The translations under genes and the position numbers were made by a program. Below are positions 1-12,370 of a DNA stretch of 64,000 nt, piece by piece (position 1 is the first letter of the stretch; each line of letters begins with the position of its first letter). The notes under the pieces were generated by a model. The model did not search any database. It saw nothing but the letters and a program-made list of their open reading frames with translations, and was not told the origin of the DNA. Source of the DNA: Brachionus manjavacas (lineage: Eukaryota > Rotifera > Eurotatoria > Ploima > Brachionidae); contig JAHQIY010000007.1 of NCBI GenBank assembly GCA_019054805.1, positions 5,957,501 to 6,021,500 of the forward strand, given 5' to 3'.

Positions 1-360
1 AGACAATATCATAATTATTATAATTGTCTCATGGGGTTATACTGAAAATCTGTTAGTATTATTATAAGAATTTTAACTAATTTTTTAATACAACCCCAGT
101 GTAATACAGAATTATTTTTTTAAACCCATGGGGTTATATCATATATTATGGTGGGGGGGCTATAGCAAATTACACACTATAACCCCGGGGTAGTTTGCAA
201 GGTTTTACGGTAATGGAATTTTAACAAGTTAGAATTTAAATTAGAATTTTTCTTATAAGTTTGAGCTTCTAAAAATTACTAAGATGCTACAAAATCTTTT
301 TTAATATATGATATCTTTCTTAGCTACTGTTCTTATTTTTATTACTATTTTATACTAATT
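1..360. other. AT-rich lead-in with a repeated GGGGTTAT motif
   Basis: No gene is visible. The motif ATGGGGTTAT occurs near 31-40 and again near 128-137, and its inverse (ATAACCCC) near 178-186 next to a CCCCGGGG palindrome. This could be the terminal part of the transposase-like element that follows, but no matching right end was found. Confidence 0.3.
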
Positions 361-787
361 TAACTATGACTGAATCATTAACAATTTACGAGTTTGTTTC
401 TCCAAACAACCAAAATATCAACCAAACTATTGAAAAGATGATCCAAAGAAAGGTCAATACACTTTAATTTTACAATTGATATTAATCTTCGTACATGGAC
501 TAGAGCATGGCATTGGCAATGTGAAAACAATAATGTTAACATTCCAAAGAAAAGCGATCAGTCAAGTTTAACATATTTTATTGTTTCAAAGTTTTCAAAA
601 AAACAACAACTCGTAAAAGAAGATCTCAGAAACCTTAAAAAAAAAGAAAATCTTTAAATCATGATGTTAAGAACTATTCAAAGTGGCTTAAATCTGTGTC
701 TCAAAAATGGTCGGTCAAAATTGATTTACGTTAATGGAAAAATAGTAACTGTACATGCCCATTTTGGAAAAAAAATACATATGTAAA
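361..787 (+). pseudogene. SWIM zinc-finger transposase-like gene, left half (broken by a LINE)
   Basis: Decayed coding sequence read on the plus strand with several stops and frameshifts. The last 100 bp encode a tract resembling WLKSVSQKWSVKI, then the first half of a SWIM zinc finger (CTCPFWKKN, about 748-778). The C-K-H half of the finger is missing here and resumes at about 1767, after a LINE. SWIM fingers (CxCx(n)CxH) followed by an AT-hook tail are typical of MULE-type transposases and their relatives. The same family recurs at 12037-12370 (minus), 26880-27300 (plus) and, as a tail only, 33361-33480 (minus). Family assignment rests on the SWIM and AT-hook motifs only. Confidence 0.6.
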
Positions 788-1766
788 GCTAAGATATACG
801 GGGCTATTCTATTCCAGACTTTGTTCTATGATGTTCCTAAGGGTAAATATCTGGTCTATGCATCCTCTATCTCGTCTAAATTCTGGTTGTTCTTCTCTAA
901 GTATTCCAAGGAGTTCCTGATTCTTTCCAGTATTATGCAGCAGAACGCCTAGCTTGCTATTGGTAACAGTGTTATTCCTCGCCAATTGTCACAAATCATT
1001 TTGTTACCTTTCTTAGGGAGCTTGACTATTAGGCCTTTTGACCAATCCTCTGGTGTGATTTCTTACCGCCATATCTTGCTGAAGAGGTCTTGTAATATCC
1101 CTATTGTGAGCCTACTGTCAGCTTCATTGACTTCAACTTTGAAAGCCTACACAGAGAAACCTTGTGGGCCATATTAAGATCCATTGGCCTGCCACAGAAG
1201 ATAGTTAACTTGATAAAACTCTTCTATGAGAAATTCGAGTGTAGCGTGATTCTGGAAAGAGGACAATCTGAGAGCTTCAAAGTGTGTACATAAGTCAGAC
1301 AACGTTGCGTTCTATCTCCGACACTATTCCTAATACTGATTGACTATGTCATGAAGAAAACAACTGCCAGTGCAAGGAAAACAACTGTCTTAACACCTTC
1401 CACACGGGAAGCCTGTGGAGGATTCTCGGGATACACTGGTCTGAGACATTGTCGAATGCTGACCTATACAGAAGAACAAATTCAGAGCCATTAAGTCAAT
1501 TCATCAAGAACAAAAGACTGCAATGGCTCGGGCATGTACTTAGAATGAAAGAAACACGGATAACAAAAAGAGCCCTTCAATGGACAGCTAAATGGCGACG
1601 TAAGATAGGAAGACCAGCAGTAGCATGGAGGTCAACAATCACGAAAGAGCTCATCGAAATGGGAATGACATTGGGAGAAGCAAGGGTAAAGGCAAAAGAT
1701 CGACTTGAGTGGGAATCAAAAGTAATGACCCTTTGCTCCACAAGGAGTGAATAAGGAAAAAAAAAA
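788..1766 (+). mobile_element. LINE (non-LTR retrotransposon) fragment with inverted 5' half
   Basis: The right part (about 1120-1754, plus strand) encodes reverse transcriptase motif A (FIDFNFESLHRETLW), then VRQRCVLSPTLFL with one stop before it, then, after an internal deletion that removes the catalytic YADD block, the C-terminal tract RLQWLGHVLRM...GRPAVAWR ending at a TAA at 1752-1754, and an A-rich tail at 1757-1766. The left part (788-1117) encodes the preceding RT segment on the minus strand: EITPEDWSKGLIVKLPKKG, NWRGITLL and, in another frame, CIDQIFTLRNIIEQ. The inverted half ends at the residue block where the sense half begins (both contain a -SF- step with shared AGCTT). This is the structure left by twin priming. 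The insertion lies inside a SWIM zinc finger. The copy is dead. Confidence 0.8.
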
Positions 1767-2135
1767 CATGCTTTAGCCTTAATTTGTCGCTTTCATGACC
1801 TTGATTGGCATTCTAACGCTAAAAATGTGCCTTTGGGAGCAAATAGAGAGAAATGAAGGCCTGGAAAAAATAAGAGTGCAATAGTGGTTCAACCTTCTAA
1901 ACTTCAAGATACAGACAAAAGTGAAGATGAAATGGATGATTCATTTGAAATATTTTTTAGTGAAGAAACTGTTGAAATAGCTAACAATGTTTTGGTTGAA
2001 CAAACAAATAATATTGAGGACATTAGCTTAAGTATTTGAGATAATGTTGTATCAATTGTTTCGGCTAATACTGAAAATATTGAGCCGACTGTATATTGAA
2101 AAAGAGAGGCAGATCGGCTGGCTCAAAAAATACCT
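1767..2135 (+). pseudogene. SWIM zinc-finger transposase-like gene, right half with AT-hook tail
   Basis: Continuation of the gene cut at 787. It opens with the missing SWIM half (KHALALIC, about 1765-1788), followed by DLDWHSNAKNVPLGANR, closely matching KDLAWYSNAKDVPLSQNR at 27010-27065. An acidic linker (DKSEDEMDDSFE) leads, through a frameshift, to an AT-hook-like tail, KKRGRSAGSKN, near 2097-2130. Stops and frameshifts make it non-functional. Confidence 0.6.
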
Positions 2136-2659
2136 AAACGAAAAAATTTGGCTAATTTTTTTTTTCCTTTTTTTGTATTATCTTGCTTTATATCATTTTC
2201 TCATTACTTATATCGAAAAAATTATTTTCTATCTTTAATTTTTTATATTAGAAATATGAATTTTTATTGCAGAAAATAATAAGATAAAAATAATATTCTT
2301 TTAGCATTTTTTTTATTATAGCACGAAAAAAAACACCCTTAATAAATTAACACAAGAAAAAAGCTGGTGTTTTATAAATTTTTTTATTTAAAATTTCTAA
2401 TTTTTAAATCTATTGAACAAAAACTAATAGCATTCGTTGCATGAAAATTAAAAAAATATTCTTTAATCAAATTCAAATTATAAAAAATAAATATTCGATT
2501 TGAACTACTTTAATTTTAGTGTTACTTGAACCCTTTGACAAAAAAATAGAAATTAACCATTACAAAAATTCGATTAAAAAGAAAAAATAGAAAAAAATCG
2601 GATTTGAAACTGTTCATTACTTTTCCAAACAAAAAACAAAAACTGCTAAAAAGCTGCCA
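2136..2659. other. AT-rich sequence downstream of kinase gene 1
   Basis: No coding potential or structured repeat was recognised. The part next to 2660 should contain the 3' UTR of the SLK-like gene, which is read leftwards. I could not pick a single polyadenylation signal with confidence. Confidence 0.4.
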
Positions 2660-3793
2660 TCAGTGATTATTGGCCGTTTGACCGTGGTTACCCGGCTGGT
2701 GATACTGCTGATACATATGGTGCTGGTGTGAGCTGTACACAAACCCCTCGGGCACATTGAATGAATATATGGATTCTGTTGGCTGAACATTTGAATGTGA
2801 CGAAGAGGAGGATGTAGTGGTACATGGATTGATGGTGCTGTAGTAGCCAGGTTTTTGGTTCGAATTCGGATTGGAAATGTAGCTGGATGTACTTGCTGGC
2901 GAAAATTGGCTGTTTGAACCACCATTTGAGTGCTGAGGAGAACCACTGGAAATCGTTCGTTGAAAAGTTGGATAATTGTGAGCCAAAGAATTTGGTGTTT
3001 GTAAGTTATTACTAAAATTTTGATAAAAAAGTGATCTTTCAGATTCCTCGCGTTTAAAATCATCCTCTAGTTTTTGCTTTCTTGATCTCAGTCGATTTTG
3101 CCAATAAGCATATTCCTGGTTGTAGCGTTCATCCACATCTCGAAGACATTTGGTCTCCGCATCGACTAGCTGCTTTCTTTTTAATCTCTGTTCATCGTCC
3201 AAATCTTTCATTATGTTATCAGCTTTGACTCGGTACTCTTCCAGTTGTTTTACATGGCGTATGTTTAGACGCTGAAGCTCATTTTCGAATCTCTCTTTTT
3301 CTCTTTCTTCGAATTCCTTTAGCTTTCGCTTTTCCTCATCGGAGCTTAGTTTGTAGCTTTCTACCAAAGAAGACTGGGCTGTTGCGGTAGGAATGATGTA
3401 CAGCGATCGCCGATACATTTCGCGTCGGCTTCGCTGTTCTTGTCGAAGCGATTTGAGGAATAGTCGCTTTTCTTCGTTTTGGCGCCGGATTAAATCTTCT
3501 TCAAGCTTGGTATTAAGCTGGCGCAAATGCTCCAAGTCTTTTTCTTGCTTAGACAGCATCAAATGACGCTGTAAATAGAAAAAATCTCGCACATGCTTAC
3601 GCACTACATTGTAGCGTTGTTCCATTTGAAGGCGTTCAAGCTCCCAAATGGCGGCTTCTTTGGTCCTGGTCAAATTTTGCTTCTCCAATAGAGATGTTGA
3701 TTCTAAATGAATCAATTGCTGTCGGTGAAGTTTTATAATTCTTTTTTCCTCTTCGGTAAGCTCGGCAATTTGACTCAATTGATACTCTTCCTC
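2660..3793 (-). CDS. SLK: SLK/STK10-like kinase (gene 1), exon 3: C-terminal coiled coil
   Basis: Last exon, 377 codons plus a TGA at 2660-2662. The acceptor is TTTAG|GAGGAAGAG at 3794/3793, phase 0, joining ...KELIKR to EEEYQLSQIAELTEEEK. Most of the exon encodes a charged coiled coil of the PKK type found at the C-terminus of SLK and LOK. Recognisable family blocks are RDFFYLQRHLMLSKQEKDLE, EEDLIRRQNEEKRL, RYNQEYAYWQNRLRSRKQKL and SLFYQ. A low-complexity Ser/Asn/His/Gln-rich tail follows. In the family this region mediates dimerisation and membrane or cytoskeletal targeting. Other-frame ORFs over this exon are shadows. The next exon upstream is 6098-7888. Confidence 0.93.
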   Translation of the reverse strand, partial: EEEYQLSQIAELTEEEKRIIKLHRQQLIHLESTSLLEKQNLTRTKEAAIWELERLQMEQRYNVVRKHVRDFFYLQRHLMLSKQEKDLEHLRQLNTKLEEDLIRRQNEEKRLFLKSLRQEQRSRREMYRRSLYIIPTATAQSSLVESYKLSSDEEKRKLKEFEEREKERFENELQRLNIRHVKQLEEYRVKADNIMKDLDDEQRLKRKQLVDAETKCLRDVDERYNQEYAYWQNRLRSRKQKLEDDFKREESERSLFYQNFSNNLQTPNSLAHNYPTFQRTISSGSPQHSNGGSNSQFSPASTSSYISNPNSNQKPGYYSTINPCTTTSSSSSHSNVQPTESIYSFNVPEGFVYSSHQHHMYQQYHQPGNHGQTANNH

Positions 3794-4214
3794 CTAAATT
3801 ACGAACAATTAAAATTTATTTTCTTTGAAGAGAAAAAATTTTGATTTTTTTTACCAACAATTCTTTTGCTCTCCTATGACAATAAAAAAACAATGTTTTT
3901 TTTGGATTTTATTTCTTTAGTTTTAATCTTTATATTAACTTTAATTGAAACCCAAATCAAAAGAGATGCTTTTTAATTCACAAATTATTGAAAAAGAATA
4001 ATTATAACTACATTTATTTATATTTAAAGAAAAAAAAGCTTTCATTTTTCCTATTAACTTTCAACTGTGTATGCCTCATGTAATTTTCTATTTCAATTAG
4101 AGTTGCTTTTAAGTCCCAGAATAAAGAACAAGTCAAAAAATACAAGTCTTTGACATGGATTTCTGGAAAAAAAAGGTCCCGACTTGTACTTGGCTTGAAA
4201 TCTGTGACTTTTAA

Positions 4215-5456
4215 CATTAGAAGGACCGGGTAGTCAAAATGTCGTTTTTTGTTAGATTTTTGAATATTTCTTCACTAAATTTTTTTCCTGGCGAATTTTT
4301 AGGGGCAGGCTTGAGAATTGCTTGTAATCAAACTAAGAGAATTGCTTGTAATCAAATAGATAAAACTTCATCAACAATTCAAGTAGAACCATCTACTTCT
4401 GGTAACGCACTAGAGTCTTAAGTCACTCAGCCAATTGTTAAAAAAAGACCAGGTAGACCAAAAGGTTCGAAAAATAAAAATAATTAATTTATTCAGATAT
4501 TAATTTTGTATTTTTTTTCTATTTTAATTTCAATAAATAATAAAACTTTTATTTTTTAACAAATCATTTAATTTATTTAATAGTATACAATGAAATTTTT
4601 TAAGATATAAAAACATTATTTTCGGTTATCATAAATATTTTTTATGTTAATCAAAAAAATATTCATAACAAAGAAAAATTTTAAATTAATAAATAAAAAT
4701 TAAAAAATAATTGTCTCTTATTGAAATTTTTAAAAGACCAAATAAGCAAAATATACTAAAAGATCAAAATGAACTAACTTAATAAAATCAGCAAACTGAA
4801 TAATTTGAACGATTTATGTGTTAAGCCTTTTTCAATTGATTTAGCAATCTGAATGTACTAAAGACAGAACGTTGGATTAAAGGACCGTCGTCATTACCTC
4901 AAATAAATGCTAAAAAAAAATCACTGCCTTTGAGATTTGATCCCACGCCGTTAAAACATGCCGATTTAGTTGAAGAGATCAAAGAAATGAGCAAAAGTAC
5001 CTATCTCCTTCAATAAAGAGAAGACCATCAGCTCAAGATACTACTCCAGAAGCAAAAACATCGAATTGAGAGGAATTTTCAAGCATTCGTAAACAGTGCC
5101 AGATAAGTATGTGTAATGGAAACAAAAGTTGTGATATATGTCCAATGTGTAAGCGTTATACTTACGTGTCTTGCACATCAGAAAAGTCTGTGAAAAAATT
5201 AAAATGTGAAAAAATTTTAAAAAAAGCCAATTTTTTTTCACCTCTTCTTCTTTTTAATTTAATTAGTAAATTTTTTTTTGAAAGCAATGAAATAAATTTA
5301 AAACAATAATAATCAATTTTTTCTCCTTTTTAATTTGACTTTCTGAAATTTGACTACCTGTTCAGTAGTACATGGGAAAAAAGCATTTAAAAAGGAGCGG
5401 TCAAAATGACCGCTTTCGGTCCTTTTAGTAGTATTTAAAATCCGGTCCTTCTAGTG
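4215..5456 (+). mobile_element. piggyBac-like element, decayed, with TTAA flanks
   Basis: Flanked by TTAA at 4211-4214 and 5457-5460. The left end reads CATTAGAAGGACCGG and the inverted right end CACTAGAAGGACCGG, 14 of 15 matching, which is the layout of piggyBac-type ends. Inside, at 5100-5210, a Cys-containing tract (QCQISMCNG...CDICPMCKRYTYVSC) recalls the Cys-rich C-terminal domain of piggyBac transposases. At 4240-4490 a separate plus-strand tract ends in an AT-hook (KKRPGRPKGSKNK). Frames are broken, so it cannot move by itself. It sits in intron 2 of the SLK-like gene. Confidence 0.7.
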
Positions 5457-5544
5457 TTAAACAACTCTGATTTCAGTAAATTTCTTTTTGATTTTTTTTA
5501 ACTTATTCAACTTTATTTTGATTTTGAATTATTTTTTTTAATTT

Positions 5545-5592
5545 GGAGAAGCTTTAGCTTGGTACAGTAAACAAATAAATAAATAAAGGGTC
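5545..5592 (+). repeat. SINE/LINE-tail-like short repeat with (AAAT)n end
   Basis: GAGAAGCTTTAGCTTGGTAC followed by AAATAAATAAATAAA. The same consensus (GGAGCWTTAGCTC, then an AAAT-rich tail) occurs at 34478-34530 and inverted at 50510-50575 and 56138-56190. It is probably the 3' tail of a retroposon family. No internal promoter boxes were recognised. Confidence 0.45.
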
Positions 5593-5977
5593 AATTTGAT
5601 TTTATTAAATTTATATTTTTTTTTGATGACATTTTTAAAAAATTTCATTCTTAAGGCCACACAAAAAAGGAATGAAGTAAAGAAAAATGGAATAAGAAAA
5701 ATATTGCAGAATGATTTAAAATTTGTTATCAAGGTGTTTAAAACAAAAACCACAGGCTTCACGCCTTGGACTCCACACTGAAAAAATTTAATCCAAAAAG
5801 ATCACCACAGAGATTTTTTTCTTATTTTTTAATAAAGTATAAAAAAAGACATTTGTTGACAATTTTTTTTTGTTTTATTTGTCTATAATTTTTTTTTTGA
5901 ATATTTTTGAAATCCATTATTTAAATTAATCTATTTATTCTCTTTATGATGGAGAGAAATCTTTGCCTTTTAATTTA

Positions 5978-7945
<1,968 letters not shown>

Positions 7946-9920
7946 TTAAAATCAAACCAATTGATTGTTGAAATTTAATTTTTTTTATAGTTTTTAAATT
8001 AAAGCCATTTGGCTCTTCAATAAATTTTTTTTTAAATAATCATTTAAAAGACTAATTAATTAAATTAGTTTTCATGGGAAAAGTTAAGTAAAGAGCAATG
8101 AAGCAGTAGCAATTTGTAGTATTATTAAAAATTTTTTCAAATCAATAAAGTTAAAATTGTTTAAGCTGAAACAAAGATTTTTAAATCTGCTACCTTCCTG
8201 AAATTTGCAAGCCAAAATAAAAAATCATAGTTTAAAGTATGGTAACACAGCCTAAATGTATTTAATGTAAATTCGGTGACGTAATTTGAAAAATCGAAAT
8301 ATATCAGTCGTTTTATTTTCTTTTTTTTAAACAACCCACATATTCTTGTAAATCTTGAAGAGAGGAATCCAAATATATATATGAAATATTTTTAAAAATT
8401 TTTTAAACCTTTTTTTTCTCAATTCAAAGTTTTTTTTCGGCTAATTCGGTAGAATTTTTCAAATTAGTAATTATGCTTGACAATTTTTGATCCGATGACG
8501 GAACAAGTTTGAATTGACCTTATTTGCTTATCGTTTTCAGCGGGTCTTAATTAATAGAAAATAATTTTACTAGAATTTTAAGATAGATGATGGGTCCGTT
8601 GTCTAATGTTGTTATTTTTTATGGGTTAAGAGGTTAATGAGGTATCACCTCAATACCCAAAAATCCCACCCATTTACCCCTAAAAATAAAATATTATACA
8701 TAATTAGACTGAATGGACAAAAATGATCACAATGATGTCATTTTTTATGAAAAATTTTAAATTTTGTTTCTCCTTTTTTTACAAAAATAATTTAATTTTA
8801 TTTGATAAAAATATTCATTCTGGATTATCAAAAATCGTCAATATATTATAAAAATGAATCAGAACAAGCAAAAAGAAGTTAAAAAAAATATTCGATGGAA
8901 GATCTTGATAACGCAAAAAAAGATGTTTTTGAAAAAAAATTGAACACTACTCAAGCTTCAAATTTATACAACATAACGAGACATATCTTTTTAACTAAAA
9001 AAACCAAACATAAAATTAATTTTGAATTCGTTAATAATTCGTTTAAATTTTTTTCTAAATAGTTATGTTGTATCGTATATTTAAAGGAATATTAATAAAG
9101 AATATTTTAAATATTTATATTTTTAAAAATAACATTTAAAATCCTTTTTTTAATTTTTATTGGGCTAATTGCGTGAATTCGGTGAATATCCTGAAAAAGA
9201 GGTTAGTTCTCGGGCTAAATATTTACAAAATCAGGGATAACTGGGTGAATCTAATTCACTCAATAAGGCCTCATCCAATTAACCGCAGGAGGTAAAGGGG
9301 TAAACTCGTGTTGAAGACTCTAAGAGTAAAGCCCATATCCAAACTTTTTAAATTAGAGTTAATTACATAGTTCATATGTTATGACATTTAAATTAAATTA
9401 GCTAGAAAATACCTTGAATATGGGATATTTTTCAAAAATAAAGTAGGAGTATTAGTAGTAGTAGTTTTGAGACTGGGATATAGCTATGCTATACTAACGC
9501 TTGTCAGCATTTAGCCCCTGCAGGGCTTTGACAGTCTTTCTTCTCTTGTTTTGCCCATTGCCAAACTATTCATTGTCTATTTTTGATTTGAAACTGTTGA
9601 TTTATTTAGAACTGACTATGTCCTATGACAGGTCGTTCCATTTTGACACTCGATTTTTAAGGAAATTGAATCAGTATGAGCCGCGTTTGGTCAATTCTCT
9701 TGTAAGCATCATATTATTCTCCCTTCTTAAATTTAGTGCCAAAATTTTAGCATTCAAGCTATCAATTTATAATAATATCAATTTGATCTTTATTGCCTTT
9801 GTAAAAAAAATTTAAAAAAATTGATATGAATTTATCAATGTTTATTTTTTTGTTTTCAAAATAACAGTTAATTTTTATAAAAATTGTAATTTTAATTATT
9901 AAAAAAAATAAATTATTAGA

Positions 9921-9990
9921 TTAAATAAATGAAGTGTTAATCAGTCGACTATGATAAGGGCACTAGCCTGCTGATTAACCTTAAAAATGA
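9921..9990 (+). repeat. 70-bp dispersed repeat, copy 1
   Basis: Near-copy, in reverse orientation, of 27704-27776. Shared core: AAATGAAGTGTTAATC, GGGCACTAGCCTG, TGATTAACCTT. The TTAATCAG and CTGATTAA blocks inside it are mutually inverted, so the unit can form a hairpin. Confidence 0.65.
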
Positions 9991-10151
9991 ATTATTCTCC
10001 CTTCTTAAATTTAGTATCAAAATTTTAGCAGAATTAATACCATTCACTAGATTAATTTTCTCAAAGCCATTGATTATTTTGTATAAAGCCCAAATTTAAA
10101 TCTTACTTAAACAAAAAAGGCGTCTTTACACTCATAATAAAAAAAGTTTAA

Positions 10152-10595
10152 CACAAAAAGCACCGGCGAAGTTATTTGGGCACATTTTGAATTTTGATTT
10201 TTTTTAGGACTGAAAATTTGTAATTAAGGTATTTTGGTGTTATTTACCAAAATTAAAGCCTATTTTTTTCAGATATTTTATTTCAAGATAAATTGACCAA
10301 TTTACTGAAAAGAATCAGTTGATGTCATTTTGACATCAATTAAAAATTTAAAGAAATGTTATGTTTTTTTTAAAATTCTTCATTTTAAATTTGAATTAAT
10401 TTCTTTCAATATTTTTAAATTATTCATCCAATTTTTAAGATAACTTAAATCTTTGAAAAAGTTCATTTTAGCATAAAAATTTAAATTTTAAATAAACAAA
10501 ATAAAATAACCCGCAATTTAATAGATAGCATTGAAGATGTGTCAAAATGGCATCGCCGATGCTTTAAAGTATACAAAATTTCGGTGCTTCTAGTG
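10152..10595. mobile_element. piggyBac-like MITE with TTAA flanks
   Basis: TTAA at 10148-10151 and 10596-10599. Left end CACAAAAAGCACCGG, inverted right end CACTAGAAGCACCGA. These ends are the same type as those of the element at 4215-5456. A subterminal inverted pair (CGGCGAAG / CATCGCCGATG) is also present. No coding sequence. Confidence 0.65.
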
Positions 10596-11483
10596 TTAAA
10601 TTTGACTTATTTTCTTTATTGAAATTAACTCCGCTATTTTTTTTATTTTTATTTTATTTATGAGAGTATAGGCAGTTTTTTTGTTAAAGTAAAAGTTAAA
10701 TTTGGGCTTTACTCTTAGAGTCCTCAACACGAGTTTACGGTATTAAAGTTCATTTAATTCCAATTAAGCTCCATTAGTTTAAAATTGGCTTAAATTTTTC
10801 TTTTTGAATCAGTTAAAAAAATTTAAAAATATGTCCTGTCATTTAACTAAATGCTCACCGATTTTAGTTTCACTCTTTCAATTTAAAGAATATTTAATTC
10901 TATTTTATTTACTTTTTAATATGCTAATGGAAACTGTCATTAATAGAATATTTTTTTGAATAAATACTCAAAAGAGTGGCTTTTAAAATTTAAAAAGCAT
11001 AAAATTTTTTATAAAAATTACAAGTTTTGAAAGGGATTTAAACCGAAAAATGAAGTTTAAGGTCAATTATTAAAAGTCATAATTAATAATATTTTTAGGG
11101 TACGAATAAAAAAAATTATTTTTTTAATTCAGCTTACAATGCTGAAAATTTTTGTGCATTGTTGTACTCAAAATGAAAATTTACTTGATCATTTTATTTT
11201 ATTAACTTAAAACTATACCATCATCAAAGAACAATCAATTTCTCTGACAGTTGATCTCATGAATGATCCTTCAGTCAATATTTTTGAAGCTAGTTTGATT
11301 GATAAATGAGAAGTACTCTATGAAATCGACTATCATTCAGTGTTTGTAAACAATTCACTAATTTTTGGCCAGAGTAACTACAAAAATACTGTATCTAAAG
11401 AGGTATGGACAATATTTTTTTAAATACAATTATTCAACAATTCAAATATTATTAATTTCAAGTAATTTATCAACTGAATGACT

Positions 11484-11727
11484 ATTCGATTATTCGATTA
11501 TTCAGCTTTTCGGAAAAATAATTCAGAATAAATATATTAAGATCTCTCTTTGCGTCTAATTAACCGGATTCCCTAAACCGGGGCTGCGCCCCAGACCCCA
11601 TTCAATCCCCAGTTTGTTCAAACAAAATTCTACCGTAAATTATTTGAAAATTTAACAATCATTTAATAGTTGAATAATCGAATAATCGAATTATTGGTAA
11701 ATATCGAATTTTGTCCATGACTGAAGA
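11484..11727. mobile_element. MITE with ATTCGATTATTCG terminal repeats, copy 1
   Basis: ATTCGATTATTCGATTATTC at 11484-11503 is inverted near 11671-11691. The interior (11521-11640) carries an unusually GC-rich palindrome, GGGGCTGCGCCCC, flanked by ACCGGATTCCCTAAACC and CAGACCCCATTCAATCCCC. The same interior recurs at 23968-24272, where it is interrupted by another insertion. Confidence 0.65.
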
Positions 11728-12036
11728 ATCGCTGATAAATAATATCCTAAAAATGGTATTTTAAACACACGCTATTTAATAATTTCGTAGAATAATAAAA
11801 TCACTTAAAAAAATAATTAATTTTAATTTTTCTTTAGGAGGTATTTAATCGATCACTAATATTTTTCTATCTCTTATTTTACTAAATACCTTTAACTTAT
11901 ATTTATTAATCTGTCTCCTAAATTAAATAAAACAGCAACTAATTTTACTTAAAGTATCTCTTATTTTTATTTATTAAATTGATTTAAAAAAAAAGAATTA
12001 TAAAAAATTTCAAATAATTTCAATAAAAATAATATC

Positions 12037-12370
12037 TTATAAGTTTTTTCTTGGTCTACCTCTACCTCTCTTTAGTGGAGCTTCTACTTTCTTACTTATA
12101 TCACTGCTGGTTGATGCTTGCACTACTTTTTCAGCTTCCTTATCAATTGTTTTTTTGTTCTTTTTTGTTGGTATAACTGTTTGTTGTGGAATTTCTTCCT
12201 CTACTTCTGTTATCTTTCGCTTTAGAACTTTGATTGAGCTGACAACTCTCTCTTCTTTATCTGCTTCTGATTGATACTCAAGCCAACAAGATGCTTACAA
12301 ATATGATCTTTAAAGAAGGAAGGACAGGAACAACTAGCTAGTCATATGTCTTGGTAAAGAGTTGAGTATC
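12037..12370 (-). pseudogene. SWIM zinc finger plus AT-hook tail, decayed transposase-like gene
   Basis: The minus strand encodes an intact SWIM finger, SCSCPSFFKDHICKHLVGL (about 12284-12338). After a frameshift there is a continuous tail, SSIKVLKRKITEVEEE..., ending in the AT-hook APLKRGRGRPRKNL and a stop at 12037-12039. Same family as the split gene at 361-2135. It is the best-preserved tail of the family in the window, but only the C-terminal part is present. Confidence 0.6.

Larger units (their letters stand above)
9300..10738. mobile_element. TIR-bounded element, 1.4 kb, unknown family
   Basis: The first 36 bp (9300-9335, beginning GTAAACTCGTGTTGAAGACT) and the last 36 bp (10703-10738) are inverted copies with one mismatch. 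No transposase was recognised inside. It contains a piggyBac-like MITE (10152-10595) and a 70-bp dispersed repeat (9921-9990), so it is a nested cluster. The element's family and target duplication are unresolved. Confidence 0.6.

Noticed and set aside
755-1177. Plus-strand ORFs 755-952 and 986-1177
   Set aside because: They are shadows of the inverted RT half on the minus strand, where NWRGIT and VKLPKKG are readable.
765-1770. GGAAAAAAAATACAT / GGAAAAAAAAAACAT as a 15-bp target duplication of the LINE
   Set aside because: The right-hand GG lies directly after the LINE stop codon and the A run is the LINE tail, so the match is probably coincidental; the true duplication is hidden by the A run.
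2617-3063. 148-codon minus-strand ORF overlapping the SLK coiled-coil exon
   Set aside because: It is in another frame of the same strand, with no motif; the 2660-3793 frame matches the SLK C-terminus in detail.
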